Origin: Dysidea avara
Lineage: Eukaryota; Porifera; Demospongiae; Dictyoceratida; Dysideidae
Length of the DNA stretch: 64,000 nt
Direction: 5' to 3'
Assembly: GCF_963678975.1 (NCBI RefSeq)
Contig: NC_089285.1
Coordinates: 3,632,531-3,696,530 of the forward strand
The notes beneath the pieces are model-generated. The model was given only the letters and a program-made list of their open reading frames with translations. It was not told where the DNA came from and ran no database searches. Every line of letters begins with the position of its first letter. Position 1 is the stretch's first letter. Of the stretch, positions 39,101 through 58,082 are shown piece after piece. The position numbers and the translations under genes were made by a program.

Positions 39101-42100
39101 TCAGGTTTAGTCACTGTCACACCCGATGCATATGCATAAAGAATGCATGGCCATCATGTCATTTCTTAGCTTGCACCTGTACCCATTGTTACAGATTGTC
39201 TTCTTTCATTCCTTCGAAAGACACAATTAACAACTCGAAACAACTAACAAACTAGTCCTCTTTCACAACAAGATATTTTCCGTAATTATGTAACTCTCAA
39301 ACATTAATCAGCGAGGTAATGCATTTACCCCAGTAACTGGGACCATGAGGATTTCAGGGTAAGCGCACTGCATTATTAAACACACTGCATTATTAAACAC
39401 ACAAACAAGTTTTAGCAAAGTCGAAATTGCACTCAGTGTGCAAGTCATTAGATCAATCCGCCATATGGTGGTTATGATGGTGAGAGGGTTGTGGCACACA
39501 AAGACATGATGGAGTACAGCAATAAAAACATGCTACGTACCTAGTAACTATAACAGTTACTACACTGTAAAGTTTAACTTCATGCATAAAATGCTAAATG
39601 GTGAAAGCAAGGGTACAAACATAAATACACACTTAATGTGTATGTGTATATAAACTATCTCTTTCAAGCAACTTGGGACATAAAAGTGTCTTAATAATTA
39701 GATTAAAAGGTTTACACTAATTTCACAACGCTTCATGCTCGCGGGCACCCCCGTGCATATATATTGATATATTATACCACAATTGGTTTCACTAGGTTTC
39801 AAGATAGTAGAGGGCACTAAAGCACCCTCTACTATCTAAGGAATGATTTCTCATGATCAGTAGTCCAAAGTTAGGGTTAGGGTTCAGTATAAATCCAGTT
39901 AGGAGTAGGGTTTGGGTTAGGTCATATTCTTTAATATACGCTAGATCACTATTTTTATATTATCTACGTCTAAAATTCAGAGTTCCGGCAGCTGGCAGCG
40001 GTGATACAGTGGTTATGGCTCTAATTCATTATGAAACGTCCTGGGATCGAGCTCAGAATTTTCATGTTTTATTTTCTCTCTCTCGTTTTTTACAAGTTTT
40101 AAGTTAAAGTCACAAAAGGCATCAATGTTGTGAAATTAGTGCTACCCAGATTTAAGAGATGACCTAATTTCAGGGGTGTAATTATGAAAGCACACTAATA
40201 CAAGAGGCATCCATTTAAAGTACTAGCCATGAGTTCAATATGGAAAAAAATAGCACAAGGGCGTGGGTGAGAGGCAAAACCGAGTGATGTATCAACTCAA
40301 AATCACACCAGAGCGCTATTCAAAAAAACAAACAAAAAAAACGTGTATATTGCACAAGCGTGGCAGGTTTAAAGTGCTTTCTGGTCGAATCTGCTCAGAG
40401 CGTTCATTATATAGACTAGAACTGCGTCAGTTTTCAGCCATCAACCATCAGTAAGTGTCTATATAGTATAAGTTTGGTCACAAAAACTAACAGATTAGCA
40501 TCGTTTTGGCTACTTCTGGAGATTTAAAATGCTACGCATGTGATCAACAGTGCTGTATTTTCCGAATGCAGTGCTGTATGGAAATAATAGCACTCTTATT
40601 CATTTGATCTTCGCCCATGCAAGTGCTTTAAATGGTTCTATAGTCACACAAGACACAACACAAATACCTCATAACCACATCTCAGTCTCTTGAGTGTAGC
40701 CAACATGGTCTTGTTAGAGTGACATACTCTAGCCTCTATAAACATGACCATACAATAGTGACCCCATCCTGAGGCTATGAGTAACACATTCACCTGATAT
40801 CTGTAATGATAGTGAGTAGAGTGGAGATGGTTGTTGTTGTTGTTGATTGGAAATACTGTCAGTTGATTGGTTAGTTGATAATGACAATGATGAGATGTTA
40901 AGTGATAACTGCCTAGTGACAAAAATGTGGTAAAGTAACATCCTTACAGTGAACTTGTATGCGATACAATAGCACTTAAGGTTCCATACCTTTCACTAGG
41001 TGAATGAGTACTGTATACAACTTGGATGTCTTGTAGCAACATCTCTAGTTTCTGTGTGTAGACAGATGGGTGGAATTGACAAGCATGTATATGCTAGCCT
41101 GTATGCATGTACACACAGGTCACACCACACAACACTACACACACAAGAAGACAGTATACACACACATACCACCCTGAATGTGTAGCACTAAAAGCATCTA
41201 ACAATGCAACATCCTTACAACAACAACAACAACAACAATAACAGCAGTCACACTTACCATGGATAGGAACCCCTTTACCCTAGCAGTGGGAGTCACATTG
41301 TGTTCCAGTGACTTATCAACATCCTTCACTACTTCTTTACTGTGACGAGGTGACTTGTGCACTGATAACAACTTCATCAGGTGATCATCAAAACCTGTAT
41401 ATATGGAAACATTGATCTACTAAATGTACCACACTGCTTAAAATAAGATATCCTATGTTGATTCTTTGCTATTCTCTTTGATTGTGTACATGTGTGTGCA
41501 TGTATGTGTGTGCTACTCAGTGAATAATTTCAATTCGATACTACAACCCTCTTTATAATCCCCACCAAATTTATCCTGAAGTTGGCTTACCTCAAAAAAT
41601 TGTAGACTACAAACAAACACAAACACACACCTTGCAGCAGAGACACTCTGGTAGGTAAGACGTCAATGTGTAAAGAGGTCATTCTCCTATCACAGTCAGC
41701 CATAGTGTTAATATTGAGTATCAAATTAACACTGCACATCACATCACTGAGGTGTAACATCCCATCATCAGTAGAGGATATTGGCTAGTGTGTATGACAT
41801 GTATAGTGTAGTGTGGTAATGAGTGAACGTACAATTTCTGGGTCCAGTAGTAGTGTAGATCTAACATTATTGGCCGTCAAGTTTAAACCTAGACACCTAT
41901 AAAACCATAATACAAGTCACAGGCTAAACAACAACAACTACAACAACAGGAGCCCATACACATGACAATAGCAAACAGCAAGTATACATATGTACATTCA
42001 CCACAAAACTTCAATACAATTTATTACAAATTAAAAATAGGCATAGATTATTTTTATTGTATTCTTAGAAACAGGCAATGAAGTGTACAAAGGTCACTGA

Positions 42101-45099
42101 CACATTTCTGTTGACCTTGCTAACCAAGTCATACTAATGCACAGCAAAAGGCAACAATGGCACACACTCCCTCATACAGGGTGTTATATAAGGTAGTTAG
42201 GGAGGGATCTACATCATCCTATGTTGCTACATACAGTGCTGACCTGGTAACAGTAGTTGATGGTAATGTAGTACAGTTCACCCCTCCCAATATCATCACT
42301 GATAACATCAGGTCAGGATGAACCTCATTGTACATCTGTATGTGTAGCCTGTCCACTGATAGTTCCGTCTTCTGTTAGTGAGGAGGATATATGATAACTA
42401 CTGTATGTGTAACAATGGAGCCTGTAATGCCCTGTATAATACGGATATATTGAGACTGCATGACCTAAAATGTTTTGGTTATCAATATATCCTAATTATT
42501 GTAACGTGGCCCATTTCTTTTTGTGTACTAAGTTAATTGGGATCTTAAACTTGGTGTCTAGGGTCCGTCCACATTTTCATACAGATTGAGTCCAGCACAA
42601 TTTTGCACCGTGGTAAAACTACAGTTTACTAAAATGTCCAGTAACATGTTAAAATCATAGTATACATATAAGGTGTGTAGTATGTAAGCAATAAATTATA
42701 GTACATAGAGACACACACATCAATACCTTAGCTAGTCTGAACAGTACAGCCAGCTTTAGTCTGCTCATTCTAGAAGGTGTTCCCACTATGAAGAAATGTA
42801 TGAGGTAATTGAACATGACATGTCACATTATGTGTTGTCTAACATGTAACAATTACACCACTATAGCTACACATGTTCCTAAGATGTTCTGTGAGTGTAT
42901 TCAATTCTTGTATAGAGAATAGAGAAACTCTTATATGATATTTGATGGAACAGTAGGTAAGATATTTAATCCTGATACTCTGGCATAAGTACACTTTTAC
43001 TACTGGAAGGATTTGCAAACTTGGTTTCTTGACAAACTGATGTGTGTTCACATATTATATAGAGGACTTGGGATTGACAGCTAATCATGTCAGTACTCAA
43101 CAAAACAGGTCAGTATTCAAAGCAATAAGGAAGTGGTTAACCTTTTTTGATCATTTTGCTGTGTTCACTAGTGATGGATGGCTTCTTCTTGGTTTGCAGG
43201 TGTTTATCAAAGTGTATCTCTTTAACATAGACCTTGAACAAACTTCTAAGCAACAAAAAATGAATGTGATAACAAGTTGATGTTGTGCTACTTCTAAAAA
43301 CCAGGCGCCATGCAGCTAGCTACCTCATCTGGAATTAACTATAGGCAGTATATACTACTATGAATTAACTATGTATTACTACTTTACAGTAGGGCAGTTT
43401 TGGGTTGTGCAATAATATTATTATCTAATTCTCGTATTTCATAATTCATGAAATATTCGTAATTCATTCAATTACATTGCTATGCACTGCTAAGGAAGCA
43501 TTTGTTAAACAAACCGCTTTTACCAACATATTACGCACAAAACTATCTTCTAAACTGTTTTATAGTGTGACTAACGTGTTTTTTCCCACAAATTCTCTCG
43601 ACAAAGCCTCAAAGCTGCTCTTCATTTTCGTTCGCAAACGTAAGGGATACGCCCCCTTTCAACTCGAAGCGATAGGCTATTCCTGGCAGTGTACGAGGCC
43701 TGCACCGTTGTTTTTCAGTTGCTAAATGTCTGAAAACCTCAAGGGGAAGGTAGTCTGAGGAAAATCACCATACCCGTATTTCAGTCCGTCGAAAAGAAAC
43801 CACCTCAGAGCAAAGTTCACCTGTGCAGAAGTTTAATACAGACTTCATTTCACTTTTACTTCTTACGTAAAAGCTGCTTTTACCGTTATTAAACGATTTT
43901 GCTCACGTGGGTGCATACGGACAAACATAGGTAGATAGATAGGTACACACACACACTTTACGAAAACAATTTCAGTAAACCAGGCGCACGCCCACAGCTG
44001 GCCTTTGGCCGGCTGTGGGCGTGCGCCTGGTTTAAAAACTGAAGTAGCAACAACAAGAATACTAAATTTCATATTTGATACCTATACCATTAGCTCCCAC
44101 TATAGCAATGTAGTTGATAGGGATACAGGTTGACTAAGTTCTAATAACATAACAGTCTACACAACACAACTGTACAGTTCTATTTCTGCCATATAACAAA
44201 CAAACAAACAAAAGGAAAAGTCACATGATCACATTACAGAGTAGCAGTACATAGCAATGATGTGTGTTTTGACAAGAACATTTTACGTGAAACATTACAT
44301 AACACACGTAACACGTAGGTAATGCAAGTGCAGTAATTTCAGCAGTGGAAACAAACTGAGTTAATGCTACAATAATATACCACAAGGACTGTTTTCATTG
44401 TGCCATTTTCTGACAAGGATATCAACACTTCAGGACTGTTGGTACAGCATATATACATTACTTTTGTATGGCTGCCTGATTTTTGAACATGTCCATAATT
44501 TGTGGGGGATACAATCTACACAATCACTGCAACATTTTCCATTCAAAATTAAAAATGCAAAAAAATACTTATTTCGTCGATTTGTTTCACAGAAATAGCA
44601 AATTTAACATATCATAATTTTACAATGTACTTTGTCATTTCTACAGGTTGTACCAGTAAGGTATACAACGTTACACAATTGTCTGACCTTTGACCAAACA
44701 GCCGTACAGACAGCCAGATATCATCCAACATCTACAACAATTTCTGTACACCGCTGCACTTTGTGACATTGCTCTAAACCATACCAGCTCCATTGCTGCT
44801 GTCTGAACGTGTATACACTCTATCCAAAAGAACCTGAAGCTTTTCACGGTCACCGTAATCCCTCTGAATCTCCTCAGATACCATCTTATCCCCCAGAGTA
44901 CGATACTAATCACGGTGAAAGCACACAAAGCAAGTAAACACGTACGCGGGAAAAGCTGGAATTGGTGCACTTATGAAGTAAAAACAGCTATTCGGAGAGG
45001 TTTTCACAAAATTCACGCTTACCTAGAGCATGTTAGCAATAATATCGTATTCAGAAAGATGCCCAGGGTCCACAGGACGATTCCTATCGCCGTTAGCAT
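12564..45099 (-). CDS. BLTP2: Bridge-like lipid transfer protein 2 (BLTP2/KIAA0100/hobbit)
   Basis: I joined 57 exons with consistent reading phase into one frame of about 2,393 codons; the human protein has about 2,235. It begins with a hydrophobic N-terminal helix and KSFRFFWIE, and has the WDK motif of the Fmp27 'GFWDK' domain near residue 1225 (PLPYWDKIRLFLHGKYHI). Further segments typical of the family are NPHDHHSLMPCLPDRIP, a coiled coil near residues 1905-2025, SVKEHFEINVIPL and FIYIKIPKIPLCISYK. Family members (KIAA0100, fly hobbit, yeast Fmp27, plant SABRE) form long beta-grooves that carry phospholipids at ER-plasma-membrane contacts. The start ATG (45097-45099) opens the N-terminal membrane helix. 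The stop TGA is at 12564-12566; a donor-like GTAAG just before it leaves the last 12 residues uncertain. Intron 45 houses a whole transposon. Confidence 0.93.
14109..14196. repeat. (AC)n microsatellite in a BLTP2 intron
   Basis: About 85 bp of nearly pure AC dinucleotides with one GC interruption, between BLTP2 exons 50 and 51. Shorter AC/TG runs occur at several other BLTP2 introns (for example 37267-37340). Confidence 0.95.
15258..15538. repeat. Foldback MITE in BLTP2 intron 45
   Basis: The left arm starts CTAGATGAATAAAAATTGAAA and the right arm ends with its inverse. The arms share 'agccatgaaacaagaa' and 'ggtaatgtaaaccaca' and meet near 15370-15410. It has no coding content. Confidence 0.7.
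16204..16358. repeat. Short foldback MITE in BLTP2 intron 45
   Basis: The ends are inverted copies of about 40 bp: AAGCCAGCGTGTTAATCACA on the left and the corresponding inverse ending GCTGGCGTT on the right. Both arms then carry 'TTTGGACTCAA'. Confidence 0.65.
17142..17395 (+). repeat. Left terminal inverted repeat with promoter and start codon of the nuclease gene
   Basis: It matches 22080-22333 in inverted orientation without net gaps and with 9 mismatches by eye, most of them in the inner third. The first 85 or so bases are identical. It ends in a strong translation start context (GCCGCCGACCATGG, ATG at 17387), so it must contain the promoter and leader of the + gene. A TTTAAATAG box sits 18-26 bases before the ATG. 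A CRE-like TGACGTCA palindrome is at 17158-17165. Confidence 0.85.
17387..20458 (+). CDS. Transposon accessory protein: SAP - SWIM - YqaJ nuclease - OTU protease
   Basis: Two exons (17387-17577 and 17623-20458) separated by a 45-bp intron give 1,008 residues. Residues ~34-66 are a SAP DNA-binding helix pair (LNVVQLKRWLACRG...LIERL). C239xC241 and C249xH251 form a SWIM zinc finger. Residues ~490-650 are a YqaJ/lambda-exonuclease fold with KWHNERKLRIT, SPDAII (D579) and the ExK pair E596/K598, followed by YYYQVQTQM. A polar Ser/Thr-rich linker (about 690-830) leads to an OTU cysteine protease: GDGSCLYHA with D854 and C857, and H996 in SNHYYS. All catalytic residues are present. The nuclease presumably works with the transposase in excision or integration; OTU enzymes remove ubiquitin. 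Its role on a transposon is unknown. The start lies in the TIR. Confidence 0.87.
20459..20503. terminator. Overlapping convergent 3' ends with poly(A) signals on both strands
   Basis: Only 42 bp separate the two stop codons. ATTAAA (20470-20475, + strand) can serve the nuclease gene and AATAAA on the minus strand (complement of 20490-20495) the transposase gene. Because cleavage occurs downstream of each signal, the two mRNAs would overlap at their tails and could form double-stranded RNA. Confidence 0.6.
20501..22088 (-). pseudogene. THAP - HTH - DDE transposase with one frameshift
   Basis: The ATG at 22086-22088 lies inside the right TIR. The first frame reads MTSSEPSG... through the start of a THAP zinc finger (C44/C45, C49). 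The second frame (from 21985) continues with RVSFHSFP, the VCSDHF pair and the AIPSFF motif, all THAP landmarks. The two halves meet at a run of seven C (21924-21930); six would join them. After the finger come a helix-turn-helix (LLEQFFLTLVRLRQGH...FSISQSSVSRI) and a DDE_4-type core with LIIDATEFG, MADKGFD and HVERAIGRIKEF. In the second frame these acidic residues are 329, 404 and 451. The protein would bind the TIRs and cut the element out. As read it is broken in the zinc finger only; a sequencing or assembly error in the homopolymer is possible. Confidence 0.85.
22080..22333 (-). repeat. Right terminal inverted repeat with promoter and start codon of the transposase gene
   Basis: This is the inverted copy of 17142-17395. 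It contains the same TTTAAATAG box and leader and ends with the context GCCGCCGACTATGA, so the ATG itself is part of the repeat. Identity stops six bases after the ATG, where the two proteins diverge. Confidence 0.85.
23409..23700. repeat. Foldback MITE with arms of about 140 bp
   Basis: The arms (23409-23550 and 23562-23700) share 'agtactgaaacaagctggag', 'attaaatcacagtaaaacaa' and 'gggaccatagcacat' in inverse order, ending outside in ACACGAAAAATT. A single arm of the same family is present at about 60902-61033. Confidence 0.75.
24337..24684. mobile_element. hAT-type MITE with 8-bp target duplication
   Basis: Perfect 17-bp inverted ends TAGAGCTGAGCGATAGT are flanked by identical octamers GTTTTTGG (24329-24336 and 24685-24692). 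The inside is full of 'atcgtgatagt' motifs that fold on themselves. An 8-bp duplication is the hallmark of hAT-superfamily insertion. It has no coding capacity. Confidence 0.85.
25020..32503 (-). CDS. BLTP2: BLTP2 exons 27-45 (GFWDK domain to coiled coil)
   Basis: Exons: 32432-32503, 32317-32372, 32125-32263, 31642-31913, 31184-31338, 29602-29851, 29371-29444, 27805-27862, 27657-27758, 27224-27475, 27099-27174, 26592-26758, 26133-26534, 25839-25928, 25610-25675, 25460-25557, 25257-25326, 25119-25192, 25020-25069. Key matches to the family are PLPYWDK, SKYDDCRSLHFPHATC, SINFSLSLPVGSMTYW (the 'SW' region), NTRFSWTFVNRSIINNLFDAY, ELRNTQLALQGIESEGFV and SEAVGGMV. A 57-bp intron (26535-26591) that happens to be open in frame is removed between EDMQ and YFAT. 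Exon 43 needs the donor GTACTC to keep phase. Confidence 0.9.
28298..28647. mobile_element. 350-bp MITE related to the two-gene transposon
   Basis: The ends are inverted copies of GACCTTATCCGCATTGAC followed by RTCA. AT lies directly outside each end (28296-28297 and 28648-28649), the same dinucleotide as at the large transposon. The terminal order CCTTATCCG - two to three bases - TGACGTCA - AAATGGC is shared with the large element's TIR (17145-17180). It sits in BLTP2 intron 33 (27863-29370) and has no transposase of its own. Confidence 0.75.
29448..29544. repeat. 25-bp tandem repeat, about four copies
   Basis: The unit 'catacacactcttggtgacatacaa' is repeated almost without change between BLTP2 exons 32 and 33. 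It is non-coding. Confidence 0.9.
32694..33084. mobile_element. pogo/Tigger-like MITE carrying a second, nested MITE
   Basis: The outer ends are diverged inverted repeats of the type CAGTGGACCCTGTTC with TA on both sides (32692-32693 and 33085-33086), as in pogo/Tigger elements. 'Cttatccgaa' motifs near the right end fit that group. Inside, 32760-33005 is a separate inverted-repeat element with 35-bp ends (TATATGTGACCYGGTCTGCG). It lies in the BLTP2 intron between exons 26 and 27. Confidence 0.65.
33213..38016 (-). CDS. BLTP2: BLTP2 exons 12-26 (central region)
   Basis: Exons: 37655-38016, 37341-37491, 36727-37230, 36523-36609, 35655-35766, 35194-35350, 35021-35135, 34847-34941, 34664-34733, 34323-34487, 33941-34108, 33739-33881, 33615-33687, 33409-33505, 33213-33308. 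The phases of all neighbours agree. Exon 22 (33941-34108) is highly charged and helical (EQQEREKRFQALESAMEKQRQ), followed by LLPAKKVQALYEALEQKDAQIY, a stretch conserved in the family. Exons 23-24 give DRSVEGVNKG...DPDSPFPEDMQF. This block leads directly into the GFWDK domain. Confidence 0.88.
35934..36254. repeat. MITE with internal tandem duplication
   Basis: Perfect 11-bp inverted ends (TTGACGGTGAA / TTCACCGTCAA) are flanked by CTT on both sides. The inside is two diverged tandem copies of a block of about 120 bp that contains 'ggtgatttcttctacc', 'gatagtata', 'ctggcgag' and 'gtgatgagttata'. It lies in the intron between BLTP2 exons 15 and 16. Confidence 0.65.
38572..38811. repeat. Foldback MITE
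   Basis: The left end GTACTGCCCGGGTGCAACAT and right end, read inward GTACTGCCCAAGCGCAACAT, match over 28 bp or more before entering AC/GT repeats. The centre holds further inverted blocks (cgaaacaattgccac / tgacagttgtttcg). Confidence 0.75.
39981..40080 (+). repeat. tRNA-derived SINE fragment
   Basis: The segment GGTGATACAGTGGTTATGGC resembles a tRNA A-box region. About 35 bases on, CCTGGGATCGAGCTC resembles the B-box (GGTTCGANTCC) in the form common in SINE heads. A T-rich stretch follows. It cannot fold as a full tRNA and has no anticodon stem that I can support, so it is not called as a tRNA gene. Confidence 0.45.
40668..45099 (-). CDS. BLTP2: BLTP2 exons 1-11 (membrane anchor and N-terminal groove)
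   Basis: Exons in transcript order: 45023-45099, 44785-44905, 44688-44731, 44457-44526, 42859-43036, 42727-42785, 42244-42371, 41833-41896, 41631-41784, 41258-41394, 40668-40793. Exons 1 and 2 give a hydrophobic anchor followed by RWYLRRF and the family signature KSFRFFWIE. No ATG precedes this in exon 2's own frame, so exon 1 is needed. The phase-2 junction to acceptor GATTAG at 44906 resolves it. Exons 4 and 5 rest on splice phase and a weak family resemblance and are the least certain part. Exon 11 uses the acceptor ATATCAG because the upstream alternative breaks the frame. Confidence 0.75.
43977..44033. repeat. Nearly perfect 27-bp palindrome
   Basis: The arms 43977-44003 and 44007-44033 (AAACCAGGCGCACGCCCACA and inverse) differ at one position around a three-base loop. 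The GC-rich hairpin stands out in an AT-rich intron of BLTP2. A diverged copy lies at 12433-12490, also preceded by an (AC)n run. Confidence 0.85.
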
Positions 45100-45270
45100 A
45101 TCTAACGCGTGACACTGACCCTAATAATTCGTAAGAAAATATTTCGATAATTAAGGGTGGTTGTCGCTTAGAGTCGCCTACAAGTCCAGAGCAGTACAGT
45201 GGAGAGGATAAGTAGAAAAACAACCTGCGTGGTCATCTAGAAAGTTTGAAGTAGCTCACTGTGGGAAGAA
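45100..45270. promoter_or_regulatory. Shared divergent promoter of BLTP2 (-) and RAB35 (+)
   Basis: Only 171 bp lie between the BLTP2 start codon (45097-45099, minus strand) and the RAB35 start codon (45271). Both 5' leaders and core promoters must fit in or overlap this stretch. No clear TATA box is visible. The sequence has CpG-containing motifs (TAACGCGTGACAC, GTCGCTTAGAGTCGCC) that are scarce nearby. I infer co-regulation from the arrangement. Confidence 0.7.
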
Positions 45271-55284
<10,014 letters not shown>

Positions 55285-58082
55285 GTAATTTCTTCCGTGT
55301 ATTTTTACAAAATAATATTTGCGTTTTTGTATGCATAGTCTATACAAATGGACCACTGTTATAATTCAGTGCATTAATAGTATAGGTGAGTATGTTTAGT
55401 AACCTCATGCATTATTTTCACGATATTATATTTGAATGAGTGTGTTGATAAATTAAAAGTTAATTGTACTGTTTATGGTGGTGAAGTTGGTAAACTTTAT
55501 GGGTGTGGTCACAGGTTGGTGGGTGGTGAATGTGGCTTGACTTTGCCAGAAGTGACAATGCCATGTCACACCCTGCAGAAGAGTGTTAAGGGAATGTGTG
55601 AAAAGCTAATATCACAGTTGAACATATTTCAGTACATGCAGACTGCTCTGTGTTACATCACCATAGCAACCAGACTAATTGAGATAGTAATCTATTGGGC
55701 AGCAGAGAAGGGGGGCTGTAGCCTCTGTCAAAAAGATTATGGAGGGGCTTTGCACTCCTAAAATTATCTATAGCTTTCATTGAGAGCTTAACTCAATGGC
55801 ATCAACAATTCAAGAGGCAGTCAAGATCGAGATACTCTAATAGAGCAGTCACAGTATTCTTGAGGAACAGTGTAGCCAACTACATAATGTGTGGTTATAA
55901 AACAGTTAGTGTTAGTGGAGGGCAGCTATTATCAGCATATAGTTACCTTTTTTGTTTGTTTGGTTTTACCTAGCTAGACCCCATCCAAGGTGTCTCCTCC
56001 ACCCTTGTATCTGTGCTCCCACCACTATATTATTTATCTGATGTACATGGAGTTGTGATCTACAGTTAGTTGGTTAAGGGTAATAACAAAAATATGCTCA
56101 CATTCTTTTTCATTGTGGACCATGAAACTACATGTCATAATATGTCAGGACTGTCATGGTCAGTAGTTTGTGCACTAATGGCTGGTAGATTGGTATAGTT
56201 ATAAAACATATAAATCTCTCGACTTCACAGGCGTCCTCACTTTTGATTGTGCATATGAATGACTCTAATAGTGCAGCAATCTCACATTGTTTACCAGGAA
56301 TCCCCCTCTCCAGGTTATGCTTAGTATACTCCAGTCATAGATTCTCTACTATGGATTCTTGCATGCTTGTAGTGTGAATTAGGTGGTAGCTATAGCTCTA
56401 TTGTGCACACTCGCTAACAAGTATTAGTAATCACAAAAGTACACTTTACCTGAATGCAGCATGGTCACTATAAATAATCATGGTCTTGGTCACTATAATG
56501 AGGTGGTCTTATTAATAAGGTAATTTGGCTATACTTCATGGTTACTACAAAAGGTGGTCTTAGGAAAGAGAGGATGTTGCTTCATGTGATTCATTCTTAC
56601 ATCAGCAAGGTCAGCAACATGAGCAATAACAATGTTGACTCACACATGTACAAAGGATACCTGGAAGGTGTGATACACAAAACATACCAACCTTCTCACA
56701 CCACCAGTACTTGTTTACTGAGAACTAGCCAGCCCATTGTGACACCAAGGAATTCATTATTTGATCACATGCACACAACTGACTTGACAACAATCATCCT
56801 GATCATCTGGTGAAAAAATTTGACACCTTTGACTACTGTACATCTTCTAGCATTGCCTTTGATCAATGAAACAGTTTGTTAAGCTGTATAGTTCATGTCC
56901 ATTATACCTTTGTACATGCTGTCTACACTGGTAAAGAACTTAAATTAGTTTAGCATGATAACCATTGTAGTTAATATGTTCTCCCTACACCCCTAGTTTA
57001 CATATGACAACACAACATCCTCCAGCTCCAAGGTATAGCTACATCAAGATAGCTACATCAAGAGTAATAATAGTATCCATCACAGCATAAGTCTATACAA
57101 CTGAATAATTATGAGAAATTCAAAGGGATTCTCTCTTGACTGATCATTTGTAGAGAACCCATACCATGTTGGATACTCTCCATATTAACCCTTGGCTACA
57201 CTATACAGGGATAAAGTGGCTAGCTATACGATACAATTAATGAGAGTATGAGACTGCATTTGCATGAGTGCTATCTACCCTTCTGTGCTCCTTGCAACCA
57301 TAATAATCTATAGTGCAGCAACAATATCATCCTGCCGTACTCAGCTGCATTCAACCATAGATATTTATTATTATCAGTAACACTTTACAGTGACCAGCAC
57401 TGAAGGTCTGACAGCAACATGTGCTGCAGCCTTAGGATTACCTAACCTAATTTCAAGGACTTAGACTTATTGACTTGACTTGGTGACTTGACTTAATGAC
57501 TGAAAAGGTGTAACAGAAAAGGAGCCAAAGTAAGGAAAAAAAAAGAGTGGAGGACTTATGATTCAACGAATTTCAACGTGTAATGTGGACACCTACCACA
57601 ATCAGTTGAACTAATTATTACGTCATTACATCAATTACATCACCGGAAGTTAGTTGTTAGTATTTAAGCTAGTGAAACAGCACGGTTGCTTTTAGTTTTT
57701 CTATGATGTTTAGTCAGTAGCGGCAGTTTTAGAGAACAGACCGGTGAGCAGGCCTAGGTGAGTTGCTTGTATGCGTTACTCAGCCTTTTTGTAGGTTGAG
57801 GTTGAGCCTTGGGCCCCCCTTTACATATTATAAACCTATCATAACAAGCGGCCAGAACTGACAGTGGAGCCATACAGAGTGTGAGGTACTTCATTTTTGT
57901 ATGCCTCCTACTTTATGTAGTGTGCTGCTGTAGTTGTATCGAGTACATTGTAGCTATGTCGTCTATATAGTTATTATAGTTAAAGCAGTTTACACTAAGC
58001 CGGCCACTGGCATACTAGATTACTTGTTTACATAAATTGAGGGAGGGAGGGAGATCATTATTCATTATAAGAAGCAAAACAA
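55285..58082. other. Region downstream of RAB35, no gene recognised
   Basis: It starts with the RAB35 3' UTR. A 109-codon frame at 55432-55761 lacks motifs. Near 55826-55853 is a copy of a dispersed motif (ACTCTAATAGAGCAGTCAC) also seen inverted or diverged near 30745, 32727 and 29985. At 57715-57765 a GC-richer patch ends in CAGGCCTAG followed by GTGAGT, which looks like a non-coding first exon with its donor site, but no partner exon was found. Confidence 0.4.

Larger units (their letters stand above)
38017..40667 (-). other. BLTP2 intron 11 with inserted repeats
   Basis: This 2.7-kb intron holds a foldback MITE at 38572-38811 (ends GTACTGCCCGGGTGCAACAT and its inverse, arms passing through AC/GT runs) and a tRNA-derived SINE at 39981-40080. 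It also has a 'gggttagggttcag' telomere-like patch near 39875. The rest (38820-39850, 40090-40660) shows no coding signal. Confidence 0.6.

Noticed and set aside
44671..44970. Unspliced 99-codon frame as the BLTP2 first exon
   Set aside because: Its first codon is GTG preceded by a stop, with no ATG before the conserved KSFRFFW motif. A phase-correct splice from 45023-45099 into 44905 supplies the ATG and a membrane helix.
55432..55761. 109-codon frame downstream of RAB35
   Set aside because: No recognisable domain or start context; could be part of the 3' UTR or a repeat.
57700..57770. Possible first exon of a further + strand gene
   Set aside because: A donor-like site follows a GC-richer patch, but I found no downstream exon with coding character before the window ends, so it is not called as a gene.
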